This document shows, in pieces, positions 17,476 to 26,386 of a stretch of DNA of 64,000 bases. A program made the position numbers and the translations under genes. Position 1 is the first letter of the stretch. Each line of letters begins with the position of its first letter. This stretch comes from Caulobacteraceae bacterium (GTDB lineage: Bacteria > Pseudomonadota > Alphaproteobacteria > Caulobacterales > Caulobacteraceae): NCBI GenBank assembly GCA_027452265.1, contig DAIDGR010000042.1, positions 1 to 64,000 on the forward strand, written 5' to 3'. The notes beneath the pieces were generated by a model, which was given only the letters and a program-made list of their open reading frames with translations, did no database searches and was not told where the DNA came from.

Positions 17476-18123
17476 TCAGGGGTCGGGGACGAAGTCGGCC
17501 AGTTGCTCGGCGAGGGCAGCCTGGAAGGCGGGGCGGGCAAGGCCGCGTTCGGTGTAGGCGACGAGGTCGGGATAGGCGGTCAGAAGGTCATCGTCGCGCA
17601 GCTCGCGCAGGACCGCGGTCATCATCAGGTCGCCGGCGGTGAACACATCGCGCTCCAGCCAGAGTCGCCCCGCGAGCCAGTTCGAGAGACTATCCAGGCG
17701 GGTCTTGAGGCGATCCTGCGCCCGGGCGAGGCGCGCCTGTTCGGCTTGTGTCGTCGAGGCCTCGCGCCGGAGGTCCATCAGCCAGAAGGCCACAGGCTCA
17801 ACCGAGTTGAGGGCGGCGAAGACCCAGGCTGTCGTCCGCGCCCAGCCGGCGGGGTCGCGGGGCGCCAGGGCGTCCGACCTGGCGGCAATATGAAGGACGA
17901 TGGCGCCGGATTCGAAGAGATCGACCTCGTCGTCCCGATAGACCGGGACCTGTCCGAAGGGCTGACGGGCGCGATAGGCGGGGGCCGAAGCCTCACCCAT
18001 GCCGATCAGGTCCACCTTATAATCCAGGCCCGCCTCCTTCAGGGCCCAGCGGACACGAAAGTCCTTCACATAGCCTCGCGCGGGCTCTGGAACCCAGTTC
18101 AGCGCGCCCACCTCGATCGTCAT
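17476..18123 (-). CDS. glutathione S-transferase family protein
   Basis: RVRWALKEAGLDYKVDLI...QPFGQVPVYRDDEVDLFESGAIVLHIA. Confidence 0.85.
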   Translation of the reverse strand: MTIEVGALNWVPEPARGYVKDFRVRWALKEAGLDYKVDLIGMGEASAPAYRARQPFGQVPVYRDDEVDLFESGAIVLHIAARSDALAPRDPAGWARTTAWVFAALNSVEPVAFWLMDLRREASTTQAEQARLARAQDRLKTRLDSLSNWLAGRLWLERDVFTAGDLMMTAVLRELRDDDLLTAYPDLVAYTERGLARPAFQAALAEQLADFVPDP

Positions 18124-18164
18124 GTCTTGGTCCTCCTCGCGCCGGCCGCCTTTGGCCGCACCGC

Positions 18165-19325
18165 TCAGGCCTCGGCCCCTCGCGCCTCATCGAGACCGCG
18201 CCAAATCGGCGTGCAGTCCACCACCTCGCCGGTGAGGGCCGCCTCGTCGATGGCCATGACGGTCAGGCCTGCCTCCAGAGAGTCCCAGGGCGTCACCGGG
18301 AAACGCGACGCATCGTCGAGCGCCGCCAACAGGTCGGCGGCCATGGCCTGGTCGGCGCCGTTGTGCAGGTCCGCGGTGCGGGTGGCGAAGTCGAGCCGCT
18401 CCGGCCGCCGGCGGTCGAGCGTGGGGCGGAACAGCATGCGATTGCGCACCAGGTCGGCCACCAGGGTCCCGTGCGAGCCGGCCAGATACCAACGCCGCTC
18501 CTGAAGGTTCACATGGCTGTTGGCGTGGAAGGACAGGGCCACGCCATTTTCGTAATGCACCAGGGCGGTCTGGTGATCGAACAGGTCCATGTCCGAGTGG
18601 AAGGGGTCGTTGGCGGCCATCCAGCCAGCGTCGCGCAGGGCGTAGGCTGGGCTGCCATCCTCGTAGTGGCGGGGCCTGTCGGCCGCGCCGGGATGAAAGA
18701 TCCGTCGCCCGCCAAAGCTCGCCACCCGGGCGGGCCGGGCGCCCACCAGCCGGCCGAAGATATCGAAGTCGTGGCAGACCTTGTCGAGCATGAACGAGCC
18801 GCCCCACTCGGCCTTGCGGCGCCAGTTGCGGGCCAGATAGGCGCCGTGCTCAGGGTGCAGGTGCTCGGTGGCGTCCATGGAGATCAGCTCGCCTAGCTCC
18901 CCGGCGTCGACCCGGGCGATGACTTCGCGCACCAGGGGCATGGAACGCATCACGAGGCCGATGAACAGGGGCGGTCCGCCGGCGCGCGCGAGACGCCGGG
19001 CGAGGGCGAAGGACTCCTTCGGCGTGCGCACGATCGGCTTTTCGGCGAACACCGGGTAGCCCGCGTCCAGCGCCGCCTCGAGATGGGCCAGATGCAGGTG
19101 GTTGGGCGAGCCGATCATGACGAGGTCGAAGGGACCGTCGGCCAGCAGGCTCTGCGGGTCGGCATAGGCCCGACCGGGGTCGATCCCCGCTTCGGCGAGA
19201 ATGGGAAGGCCGACGGGCGAGGGATCCACATGACCGGCGACCCGCAGGCTCCAGCCGGATTCCTCCATGGCCGCCAGGACGTGGGCGATCCGTTGGCCGA
19301 GGCCGATGACGCCGATCCGCTTCAT
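18165..19325 (-). CDS. Gfo/Idh/MocA family oxidoreductase
   Basis: MKRIGVIGLGQRIAHVLAAM...PVFAEKPIVRTPKESFALARRLA. Confidence 0.85.
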   Translation of the reverse strand: MKRIGVIGLGQRIAHVLAAMEESGWSLRVAGHVDPSPVGLPILAEAGIDPGRAYADPQSLLADGPFDLVMIGSPNHLHLAHLEAALDAGYPVFAEKPIVRTPKESFALARRLARAGGPPLFIGLVMRSMPLVREVIARVDAGELGELISMDATEHLHPEHGAYLARNWRRKAEWGGSFMLDKVCHDFDIFGRLVGARPARVASFGGRRIFHPGAADRPRHYEDGSPAYALRDAGWMAANDPFHSDMDLFDHQTALVHYENGVALSFHANSHVNLQERRWYLAGSHGTLVADLVRNRMLFRPTLDRRRPERLDFATRTADLHNGADQAMAADLLAALDDASRFPVTPWDSLEAGLTVMAIDEAALTGEVVDCTPIWRGLDEARGAEA

Positions 19326-19371
19326 GGGCCTTGTCCTCCGCCGCGTCCTTCCGGGACGGTTCAGGCCTCGA

Positions 19372-19483
19372 GAGCGCGTTGCGTTCGGACGGAACCGACC
19401 CGGCGGGTCGCAACGCGCTCAAGGACTCTAAGACCGAGCACGATTCAGCGCTTTCGCGGATTCCGCGAAAACGCATCGTGCTC
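19372..19483. repeat. 112-bp double-palindrome dispersed repeat, copy A
   Basis: about 100/112 identical, gap-free, to 38344..38455 by hand alignment; stems GAGCGCGTTGCG/CGCAACGCGCTC, GAGCACGAT/ATCGTGCTC and TTTCGCGG/CCGCGAAA. Confidence 0.9.
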
Positions 19484-20653
19484 GAGGGTGAAGGTGATGC
19501 CCGCCTTGGCCGGAAGCCGGACGAGCAGGGCCTCGGCCATGGCAGAAGCTGACGTCCAGGCCCCACCCGGGGTGACCTCGCGGGGCACGTCGAAGGCCAG
19601 GGCCAGGGCCGCTTCGGCCAGCATCCGCGAGGTCGACCCATAGCCCGGGTCCATATCGCCCTTGACCGCCGCGCGCAGGTCGCGCCCGTCACCCATCTCG
19701 GCGATAAACAACAGGTCGTAAAAGCCGGCCTCGCGCGCCGCGCGGTCGGGACCCTCGCCCGGCTTGGGCGGGCCGCCCGGGCCAAAGTTGAAGCTCGTCA
19801 GATCGCCCATGGCAGCGCCCTCGGGCGCATCGCCCAGGACGATCATCTCGTCATACCGAAAATCGCGTCCCCAGGGGTGGCCGAGCAGGAAGTTGGTGCG
19901 GTGAACGGCCTTGGTGTTGATCGACGCCATCATGAAGGGGCCGACCTTGCCGCCGACGGCGGGGTCGTCCTGGACGTGGTCGCCATCGGGTTGGGCGGGA
20001 CCCTTGAAGCCGGGCGTGAGGGCGAACGGATCGGCCAGAAGCGCGGCGATGGCCGGATCGCGCTGGGCGGCGGCCATGGTCGCCAGGCCGCTGGCGAAGG
20101 TGCCGCCGGACAGGGCGCCTCGCGTCTCGCGGACCCGGCCCTTGACCCGGGGCGCGGCCCGGCCAAAGCGCGCCTTGGCCTCGCGCTGGACGAACCAGAC
20201 GCCAAGATCGAAGGGGATGGAATCGAAGCCACAGGAGAACACCAGGCGGGCGCCGGACGCCTTGGCCGCGGCCTCGTGGCTGGCGGTCATGGCGGCGATC
20301 CAGTGCGACTCGCCGGTCAGGTCCACATAGTCGGTCCCGGCGGCGGCGCAGGCCGCCACGAGCTCGGAGCCATAGAGCTGATAGGGTCCGGCCGTGGTGA
20401 TCACCACCTTGGTCCGGCGGACCAGGGCGTCGAGGGCGGCCCGGTCATGAGCGTCCGCCACCAGGCAGGGAAGGCTGTCCGGCGCGCCGATCTCGGCCCG
20501 GACCTTCGCCAGTTTGGCCGCGTCGCGGCCAGCCATGGCCCAGCGCACGGTCCCCGTGGGGCCGTAGGTCTTGAGGAGGTGCTCGGCCACCAGGGCCCCG
20601 GTGAAGCCGGTGGCGCCATAGACGATCACATCGAATTCGCGATCCGCAGACAT
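19445..20653 (-). CDS. saccharopine dehydrogenase-like / trans-acting enoyl reductase family protein
   Basis: FDVIVYGATGFTGALVAEHLL...DYVDLTGESHWIAAM...CGFDSIPFDLGVWF. Confidence 0.85.
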   Translation of the reverse strand: MSADREFDVIVYGATGFTGALVAEHLLKTYGPTGTVRWAMAGRDAAKLAKVRAEIGAPDSLPCLVADAHDRAALDALVRRTKVVITTAGPYQLYGSELVAACAAAGTDYVDLTGESHWIAAMTASHEAAAKASGARLVFSCGFDSIPFDLGVWFVQREAKARFGRAAPRVKGRVRETRGALSGGTFASGLATMAAAQRDPAIAALLADPFALTPGFKGPAQPDGDHVQDDPAVGGKVGPFMMASINTKAVHRTNFLLGHPWGRDFRYDEMIVLGDAPEGAAMGDLTSFNFGPGGPPKPGEGPDRAAREAGFYDLLFIAEMGDGRDLRAAVKGDMDPGYGSTSRMLAEAALALAFDVPREVTPGGAWTSASAMAEALLVRLPAKAGITFTLEHDAFSRNPRKR

Positions 20654-20934
20654 GCCGCTTCCTCCCTGACGGTCCGGCCTTCACGCGTCCGGCCGCCGCA
20701 ACTGATCCTATTGCCGTCCCCAGGCCATTTTCGGGCCCGGACCCGGAACTTCCGCATAGGCCTGGGCGTTTGGCCTCACAAGCCCGGGTCCGCACCGTTG
20801 GCGATATCCCGATCCTTGGAGTTGTTCAGGTGGCGCTTGACGCACGACCCGGCCCGCGTCCTTACCGCCGCCGCCCATCCCTCCCAGCCCCCTTGGGTCC
20901 GCTGGACTTTACGCCTCCGACGCGGGCGCTCGCC

Positions 20935-22812
20935 ATGCCGCGCCAGACCCTCGATGCGGCGGACGCAACCCAGTTGTCCGACGACGAGATCGGCCCTGGA
21001 GAACCACTGAAGCGCGCGCAGTGGGGGATGCTCCTGGCGGCGGCGATGATCGGCGGGGTTGAGGGCGCCTTGCTCTTCCTTGCGCTGGGCCGCGTCGGCC
21101 TGACGCCCCTGGGGGTCGCGCTGATCGCCGTTTCGGCGTGGCTCACGGCCTGGATCGCCTTTGGGTTCGGCATCGCGCTGGTCGGTTTGAAAGCGGCCTG
21201 GCGTGCGCCGCCGGCGCCGGTCAGCCTTGATCGGCCAAGCGGCCCGGGTCGTGTGGCCCTGCTGCTGGCCGCCTATGAAGAAGATCCAGGCCTGGTCTTC
21301 GGCGCCGCCGAGGCGTTGTCGGCAGAGCTTCTCCGGCTGGGCGCCGAGCGGCGGTTCGATATCTTCGTGCTCAGCGACACGCGCGATGCAACGGCCGCGC
21401 GCAACGAGCTCGCCAGCTTTCTGCGCCTCAAGGCCCGGGCGCCCGCCATGCCCGGACTGCACTATCGCCGCCGGGCCCAGAATACAGATCGCAAGGCGGG
21501 CAATATCGCCGAGTGGGTCGAGACCCACGGCGGCGGGTACGCCTACATGGTCACGTTGGACGCCGACAGCCTGATGTCGGCCGAGACGCTTCTGGCCCTC
21601 ACCGCCGGCATGGATGCAGACCCCAATCTCGGCCTGCTTCAGACGGTTCCGACCCTTTTGAACGCCCATACGGTGTTCGCGCGCGTGCAACAGTTCGCCG
21701 CCCGGCTTTATGGGCCGGTGTTCGCCCATGGCCTGGCGCGCTGGGCGGGGGACGCGGGCAACTATTACGGCCACAATGCCATCATCCGGGTCGCCGCCTT
21801 CGCCTCCAGCGCCGGTCTTCCACACCTTCCCGGTCCGCGGCCATGGGGCGGGCACATCCTCAGCCATGACTTCGTCGAGGCCGCGCTCCTGCGCCGTCGG
21901 GGCTGGGGCGTTCGCCTCGCGCCGCACCTGGGAGGGAGTTTCGAGGAGGCCCCCCCGACCTTGATCGACTCGGCGCTGCGCGACCGGCGCTGGTGTCAGG
22001 GCAATCTGCAGCACCTTCGCCTACTCGGCGCGCCCGGCCTGCATCCGCTGAGCCGTCTGCACCTGCTGTTCGGGGCCCTGGCCTATCTGGCGGCGCCGTT
22101 TTGGCTCGTCCTTTTGGTCCTTGGGGCTGTGGTCTGGCCGTCTCGCGCCCTTGCCGTCGGGGGGATGGCGCGCGTCGCCATGCTCGTCGCCCTGGGCCTC
22201 AACCTCGCCCTCCTGATCGGCCCCAAGCTCATGGGTCTTGCCCTGGCCCTGAAGCGCGGCGAGGGGCGATCCTGGCCCGGCGGCGCGCGCGCCCTGATCG
22301 CCGGCGTCGGCCTCGAGACGGTGCTTTCCTTCCTTCTCACCCCTGTGTCCTTGGTGATGCAGAGCATGTCGATCTTCGACGTGGTCATCGGTCGCGACAG
22401 CGGCTGGCGGCCGCAGCGGCGTGACACGCCGGGCCTGACCTGGCGGGATGTCTGGCGGGTCCATCGCGGCCATGTCGTTTTGGGCGTGCTGGGCGCGGCC
22501 GGCGCCCTGGCGCTCGATCGCGCCCTCCTGGTCTGGGCGGGCCCTGTCTTTCTCAGCCTGGCCCTTTCCAGCGTGCTTTCGCTTTTGACGTCCCGCCCCG
22601 CGCGCGAGGCGGACGGCCAGGCGGGTGTTCTGGCGACGCCGGATGAAGTGGCTCAGCCCACCGTCGCGCGCGTCGCTCAGGCCCACCGCGCGGCCTATGC
22701 GGCCGAAGCCGCGCTGCGCGACGAGATCGATAGGCTGTTCCGCGATCCGACCCCGGTCTACGAGATCCAGGCCCCTGGCCTTGCTGAGTTTGCCCGTCGC
22801 CGCGCCGCCTGA
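20935..22812 (+). CDS. opgH: glucans biosynthesis glucosyltransferase MdoH/OpgH
   Basis: RRRAQNTDRKAGNIAEWVETHGGGYAYMVTLDADSLMS; WCQGNLQHLRLL; multiple TM segments; start at MPRQTLDAAD. Confidence 0.88.
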   Translation: MPRQTLDAADATQLSDDEIGPGEPLKRAQWGMLLAAAMIGGVEGALLFLALGRVGLTPLGVALIAVSAWLTAWIAFGFGIALVGLKAAWRAPPAPVSLDRPSGPGRVALLLAAYEEDPGLVFGAAEALSAELLRLGAERRFDIFVLSDTRDATAARNELASFLRLKARAPAMPGLHYRRRAQNTDRKAGNIAEWVETHGGGYAYMVTLDADSLMSAETLLALTAGMDADPNLGLLQTVPTLLNAHTVFARVQQFAARLYGPVFAHGLARWAGDAGNYYGHNAIIRVAAFASSAGLPHLPGPRPWGGHILSHDFVEAALLRRRGWGVRLAPHLGGSFEEAPPTLIDSALRDRRWCQGNLQHLRLLGAPGLHPLSRLHLLFGALAYLAAPFWLVLLVLGAVVWPSRALAVGGMARVAMLVALGLNLALLIGPKLMGLALALKRGEGRSWPGGARALIAGVGLETVLSFLLTPVSLVMQSMSIFDVVIGRDSGWRPQRRDTPGLTWRDVWRVHRGHVVLGVLGAAGALALDRALLVWAGPVFLSLALSSVLSLLTSRPAREADGQAGVLATPDEVAQPTVARVAQAHRAAYAAEAALRDEIDRLFRDPTPVYEIQAPGLAEFARRRAA

Positions 22813-22878
22813 GGCCGCCCCCGCGCGATCGGCGTCGGATGCAAATGCGATCTGTCCGAACGCGCCGGCGGCGCCGTC

Positions 22879-24456
22879 CTAGCTAAAGGTCCGCGCTGCC
22901 CAGGTCTCGGTAAGCGGCGCCCCGTCCCGGGTCAGACTGGCCCGAAGATCGATCGGCGCGCCCAGCGGCGCCTCGAGGTCGAAACGCAGTCGCCAGAGAC
23001 CCTCCCCGCGCGTGACCGTGACGCCGAGAAGCCGTCCGCGGCTGGTCCTGACCTGCGGCGTCACCCCGTCCGCCGAAGTCAGGGCATCGAGTGGGGCGCC
23101 CTGGAAGTCGATGACGAACCGCCGGCCGCCGGGCGGGGCGATGGCGGTTATCGTGTCGGCCGGCCCGGTCCGGGTGGCCAGGGTCCGCGCGACGTTGACG
23201 GGCCCAGGCTCTTCGTCGGTCCAGTGCAAACGATAGGCATAGGCGAGGTCCTGGCCGGCGCGCACCGGTGCGGCGGGAGTCCAGAAGACGTCGATGTTGT
23301 CCTCGGCTTCGGTGTCCGACGGGAGCTCCACCAAGCTTACCGCGCCGGGGCCCCAGTCCCCGATCGGCTCGACCCAGGCGCTTGGCCGCAGTTCGTAGCG
23401 ATCAAGATCGTCCTGATAGGCGGTCGCGTGACGCTCACGCTGCATCAGCCCAAAGCCGCGCGGCCCGCGATCTGGAAACAGGCTCAGTTGCACCTGATCC
23501 CGCGGCGGATCGCGCAGGGGCCGCCACAGGCGCTCACCCGCTCCGGTCCAGATGGACAGGCCATCGCTGTCGTGAATCTGTGGGCGCCAGTCGTCCCGGG
23601 GGGTGCGGTCATTGGCGTTGTACCAGTACATGCTGGTCAGGGGGGCGAGCCCAAGCTGATCGACGGCGGCGCGGAATCGGAGCGCCACGGTGATGGTCTG
23701 CACCAGGCCTTGCGGGCCGCGCGCATGGGCCAATCGATAGGCCCCAACGACACTCGGTCCATCCAGCAGGGCATAGACCGTGAGCGGTCCCGTCGGATCG
23801 CCCTCAATCCAGAAGGCGCGAAAGGCGGGAAACTCCTCATGACCCGTCCGGGCGGTATTGATGGCCAGGCCCCGGGCCGAGAGCCCGTATTGGTTGAACG
23901 GGTCGGCGCAGCGAAAATAGGAGGCGCCCAGAAAGGACAGCCAGTCCGTCTCGTCCTTGGCGTTGAGGACGCGAAAGCCTCCGAACCCGGCGTGGGCGCC
24001 AAGCGCCTCCAGCGGCTTGTCCGCCGGCTCGCGAAACAGCGATGGCGTGTAGAGAATCTCGCGCGCCTGATCGCCCTGTACGATGTGCATGGCCACCGGC
24101 CGCGGGGCCGGCGCGCCCAGCGGGTAGAAGCGCACAGCCCGCGCCAGACCCGGGCTCGGCCACAGGGTCGCCTCCGGGCGATACGAGACCGCGCCAAAGG
24201 CGTCATAGGAAAAGTGAGCGGTCCGTTCGGCGTCCGGCGCCGGCGGCGGTGCATAGGGCCGGGCGGCCAGGTCGCGGGCCATCCGCTTGAGACGTTCGAA
24301 GTCGAAGCGTCGCGCCGGCCCAAGCGGGACCTGGTCTGGCCAGGCGGACCCCCGGAGGCTGACGGGATGGGGCCGGGCGAGGCTCCGCCCGCCGGGCGCG
24401 ACGCCGGCGAGCAGGCCTGCGCCGAGAAGCGTGCGACGCGACAGGGACGAGGACAT
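22879..24456 (-). CDS. glucan biosynthesis protein OpgG/OpgD (Tat-like signal)
   Basis: SRRTLLGAGLLAG twin-Arg leader; FDFERLKRMARDLAARPY, FGGFRVLNAKDETDWLSFLGASYFRCADPFNQYGLSARGLAINTA. Confidence 0.85.
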   Translation of the reverse strand: MSSSLSRRTLLGAGLLAGVAPGGRSLARPHPVSLRGSAWPDQVPLGPARRFDFERLKRMARDLAARPYAPPPAPDAERTAHFSYDAFGAVSYRPEATLWPSPGLARAVRFYPLGAPAPRPVAMHIVQGDQAREILYTPSLFREPADKPLEALGAHAGFGGFRVLNAKDETDWLSFLGASYFRCADPFNQYGLSARGLAINTARTGHEEFPAFRAFWIEGDPTGPLTVYALLDGPSVVGAYRLAHARGPQGLVQTITVALRFRAAVDQLGLAPLTSMYWYNANDRTPRDDWRPQIHDSDGLSIWTGAGERLWRPLRDPPRDQVQLSLFPDRGPRGFGLMQRERHATAYQDDLDRYELRPSAWVEPIGDWGPGAVSLVELPSDTEAEDNIDVFWTPAAPVRAGQDLAYAYRLHWTDEEPGPVNVARTLATRTGPADTITAIAPPGGRRFVIDFQGAPLDALTSADGVTPQVRTSRGRLLGVTVTRGEGLWRLRFDLEAPLGAPIDLRASLTRDGAPLTETWAARTFS

Positions 24457-24597
24457 GCGGCGCTTAACGCGTCACGGCGGGATCGGCTCCATCCGTTCGA
24501 ACGGTTGGACGCTTGTCGCGCAATCGCACGGGGCACATCATGACGGACCGACGCGCCCGACAGGCATGGGCGTCCAAACCAGCGGGGGACGACGGGG

Positions 24598-26352
24598 ATG
24601 AGGGTCACGCGACGTGGCTGGATGGCCGCTGGCCTTGGGCTCACGGGAGGGCTTGCCGGGGGGCTGGCTTCGCCAACGTCCCTTGCGCGAGCGGCGCCGG
24701 ATCCTGCCCCGGCGGCCAACCGGCCTCTTCCGCCCCCGCGCCTGGAGATCCTCTCCAAGAGCGGACACGACTACACCTCCGCCCTGCACAGCCTGAGCGC
24801 CTACGCCCAGGCGGAGTTGGCGGCCCTCGGCCTGCCGGGAATGACCTTGAGCGTCACCGATCTGGACGGGTTCGCCGCGACCCTGTCCCTGGGCTGGGCC
24901 GATCGCGAGCGCGCCATTCCGGTGCGGCCGCATCACCGGTTTCAGATCGGATCGATCAGCAAGTCGTTCATCGCCCTGACGGTCCTCAGCCTGGTGGACG
25001 AAGGCCGGTTAAGTCTCGATTCGCCGGCCGCCGCCCTGCTTCCCGACGCCCCCTGGCCCGATGCGCCGATCACCCTCGCCCACCTTCTGAGCCATGTCGC
25101 GGGCCTGGCCGACGACGCTCCGATCTTCCCGCGCACGCCGGACGGCCGGCTGTGGAGCGGCTTCGCTCCGGGCTCAAGCTTCTCCTACAGCAATACCGGC
25201 TATCGCCTGCTGGGCGCCATGATCGCCCGGGCCACGGATCTTCCCTTCCAGGCCGCCGTGGCCGCCCGGGTGCGCGACAAACTGGGCCTTCAGACAATCG
25301 CCGGGGTCATCGACGAGGCGCGTCGGGCGGAGTTCGCCGTGGGCTACTGGCCGGCCGACCAGAGCGATGACGGGGGCGAGCTTCCCCGCTCCCCGCTCGA
25401 GATGGCCTACTGGACCCCCGAAGACAACGCCGCCGGCTCCGTGGGCGCGACCAGCGGCGAGATGGCCTTTTATATTCGCGCGCTCGCCCGTTTCGCACGC
25501 GGGGAGGGGGCGCCCGTCCTTTCCAACGCCCTGGCCCGGCGGTTCACCACGCCGGTGATCGCCGCGGGCGAGTTCGGCCCTGGCGCGCGCTACGCCATGG
25601 GGGTCGCGGTGATCCCGGTCGATGGCGAGGATTGTCTGCATCACACCGGCGGCATGATGAGCTTTTCCTCATCCTTCCACGCCGACGCCAAGGAGGGGGT
25701 CGCGGCGTTCGCCAGCGTCAATGCCCGCCTGGGCGCCTATCGCCCGCGCGTGACGACGGCCTATGCGGTGCGCCTCATACGGGCGGTCCGGCGCGGTCAG
25801 GCCCTGCCCCCTCCGCCCGATCCCCTCGCCCCGTTCCGGGTCAAGGCGCCGCAGGCCTGGGCCGGGCGCTATGTCGGCCCGTCAGGCGAATTCCACCTTG
25901 TCGTGCGCGGCGGCGATCTCCGCCTCGCAGCGGACGGGGTTGAGGCCGCGACTCTGCCGGTTGGCGCCGATCGCATCACGACCGATCATCCGCGCCTGAT
26001 CCGCCACGGCCTCGACGCAGTGCGGGACAACGCCGGTATTGTCGGACTGTGGTGGGGGGAGACCCTGTATGGTCGCGACGGACCCCGTCCCCAACCCGTC
26101 CCGGCGGCGGGTCTGATTCCGCTCCGGGGAGTCTATCTGAACCGCGATCCCTGGGTCGGAGGGGCCGAAATCTTCGCGCGGGGCGAGAGCCTGGTCCTCG
26201 CCGGCCTCGGCGAATTGATCGCGCACGGCGACGAATGGCGTCTGAAGCAAGATCCGGGCGGGGTGGAGCGCGCGCGCTTCGACGCACCGCTGAACGGGGT
26301 GATGACGCGGCTCAACGTTTCGGGCGCCGACCTCATCCGTCTGTCTGTCTGA
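24598..26352 (+). CDS. serine hydrolase, class C beta-lactamase-related
   Basis: FQIGSISKSFIALTVLSLVDEGRLSLD (SxxK), SFSYSNTGYRLLG (YxN), twin-Arg-like N-terminus. Confidence 0.85.
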   Translation: MRVTRRGWMAAGLGLTGGLAGGLASPTSLARAAPDPAPAANRPLPPPRLEILSKSGHDYTSALHSLSAYAQAELAALGLPGMTLSVTDLDGFAATLSLGWADRERAIPVRPHHRFQIGSISKSFIALTVLSLVDEGRLSLDSPAAALLPDAPWPDAPITLAHLLSHVAGLADDAPIFPRTPDGRLWSGFAPGSSFSYSNTGYRLLGAMIARATDLPFQAAVAARVRDKLGLQTIAGVIDEARRAEFAVGYWPADQSDDGGELPRSPLEMAYWTPEDNAAGSVGATSGEMAFYIRALARFARGEGAPVLSNALARRFTTPVIAAGEFGPGARYAMGVAVIPVDGEDCLHHTGGMMSFSSSFHADAKEGVAAFASVNARLGAYRPRVTTAYAVRLIRAVRRGQALPPPPDPLAPFRVKAPQAWAGRYVGPSGEFHLVVRGGDLRLAADGVEAATLPVGADRITTDHPRLIRHGLDAVRDNAGIVGLWWGETLYGRDGPRPQPVPAAGLIPLRGVYLNRDPWVGGAEIFARGESLVLAGLGELIAHGDEWRLKQDPGGVERARFDAPLNGVMTRLNVSGADLIRLSV

Positions 26353-26386
26353 GCCGACTTCATCTGAGATCCGGCCCAGATCCGGC

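Noticed and set aside
18850-19785. 311-aa - strand ORF spanning the 112-bp repeat and parts of two genes
   Set aside because: Out-of-frame with both the oxidoreductase and reductase; the FRGIRESAESCSVLESLSALRPAGSVPSERNAL segment is just a translation of the repeat.
20776-22014. 412-aa ORF on - strand opposite opgH (similarly 19877..21010, 23224..24543, 33582..35171)
   Set aside because: Antisense to well-supported genes; low-complexity translations.
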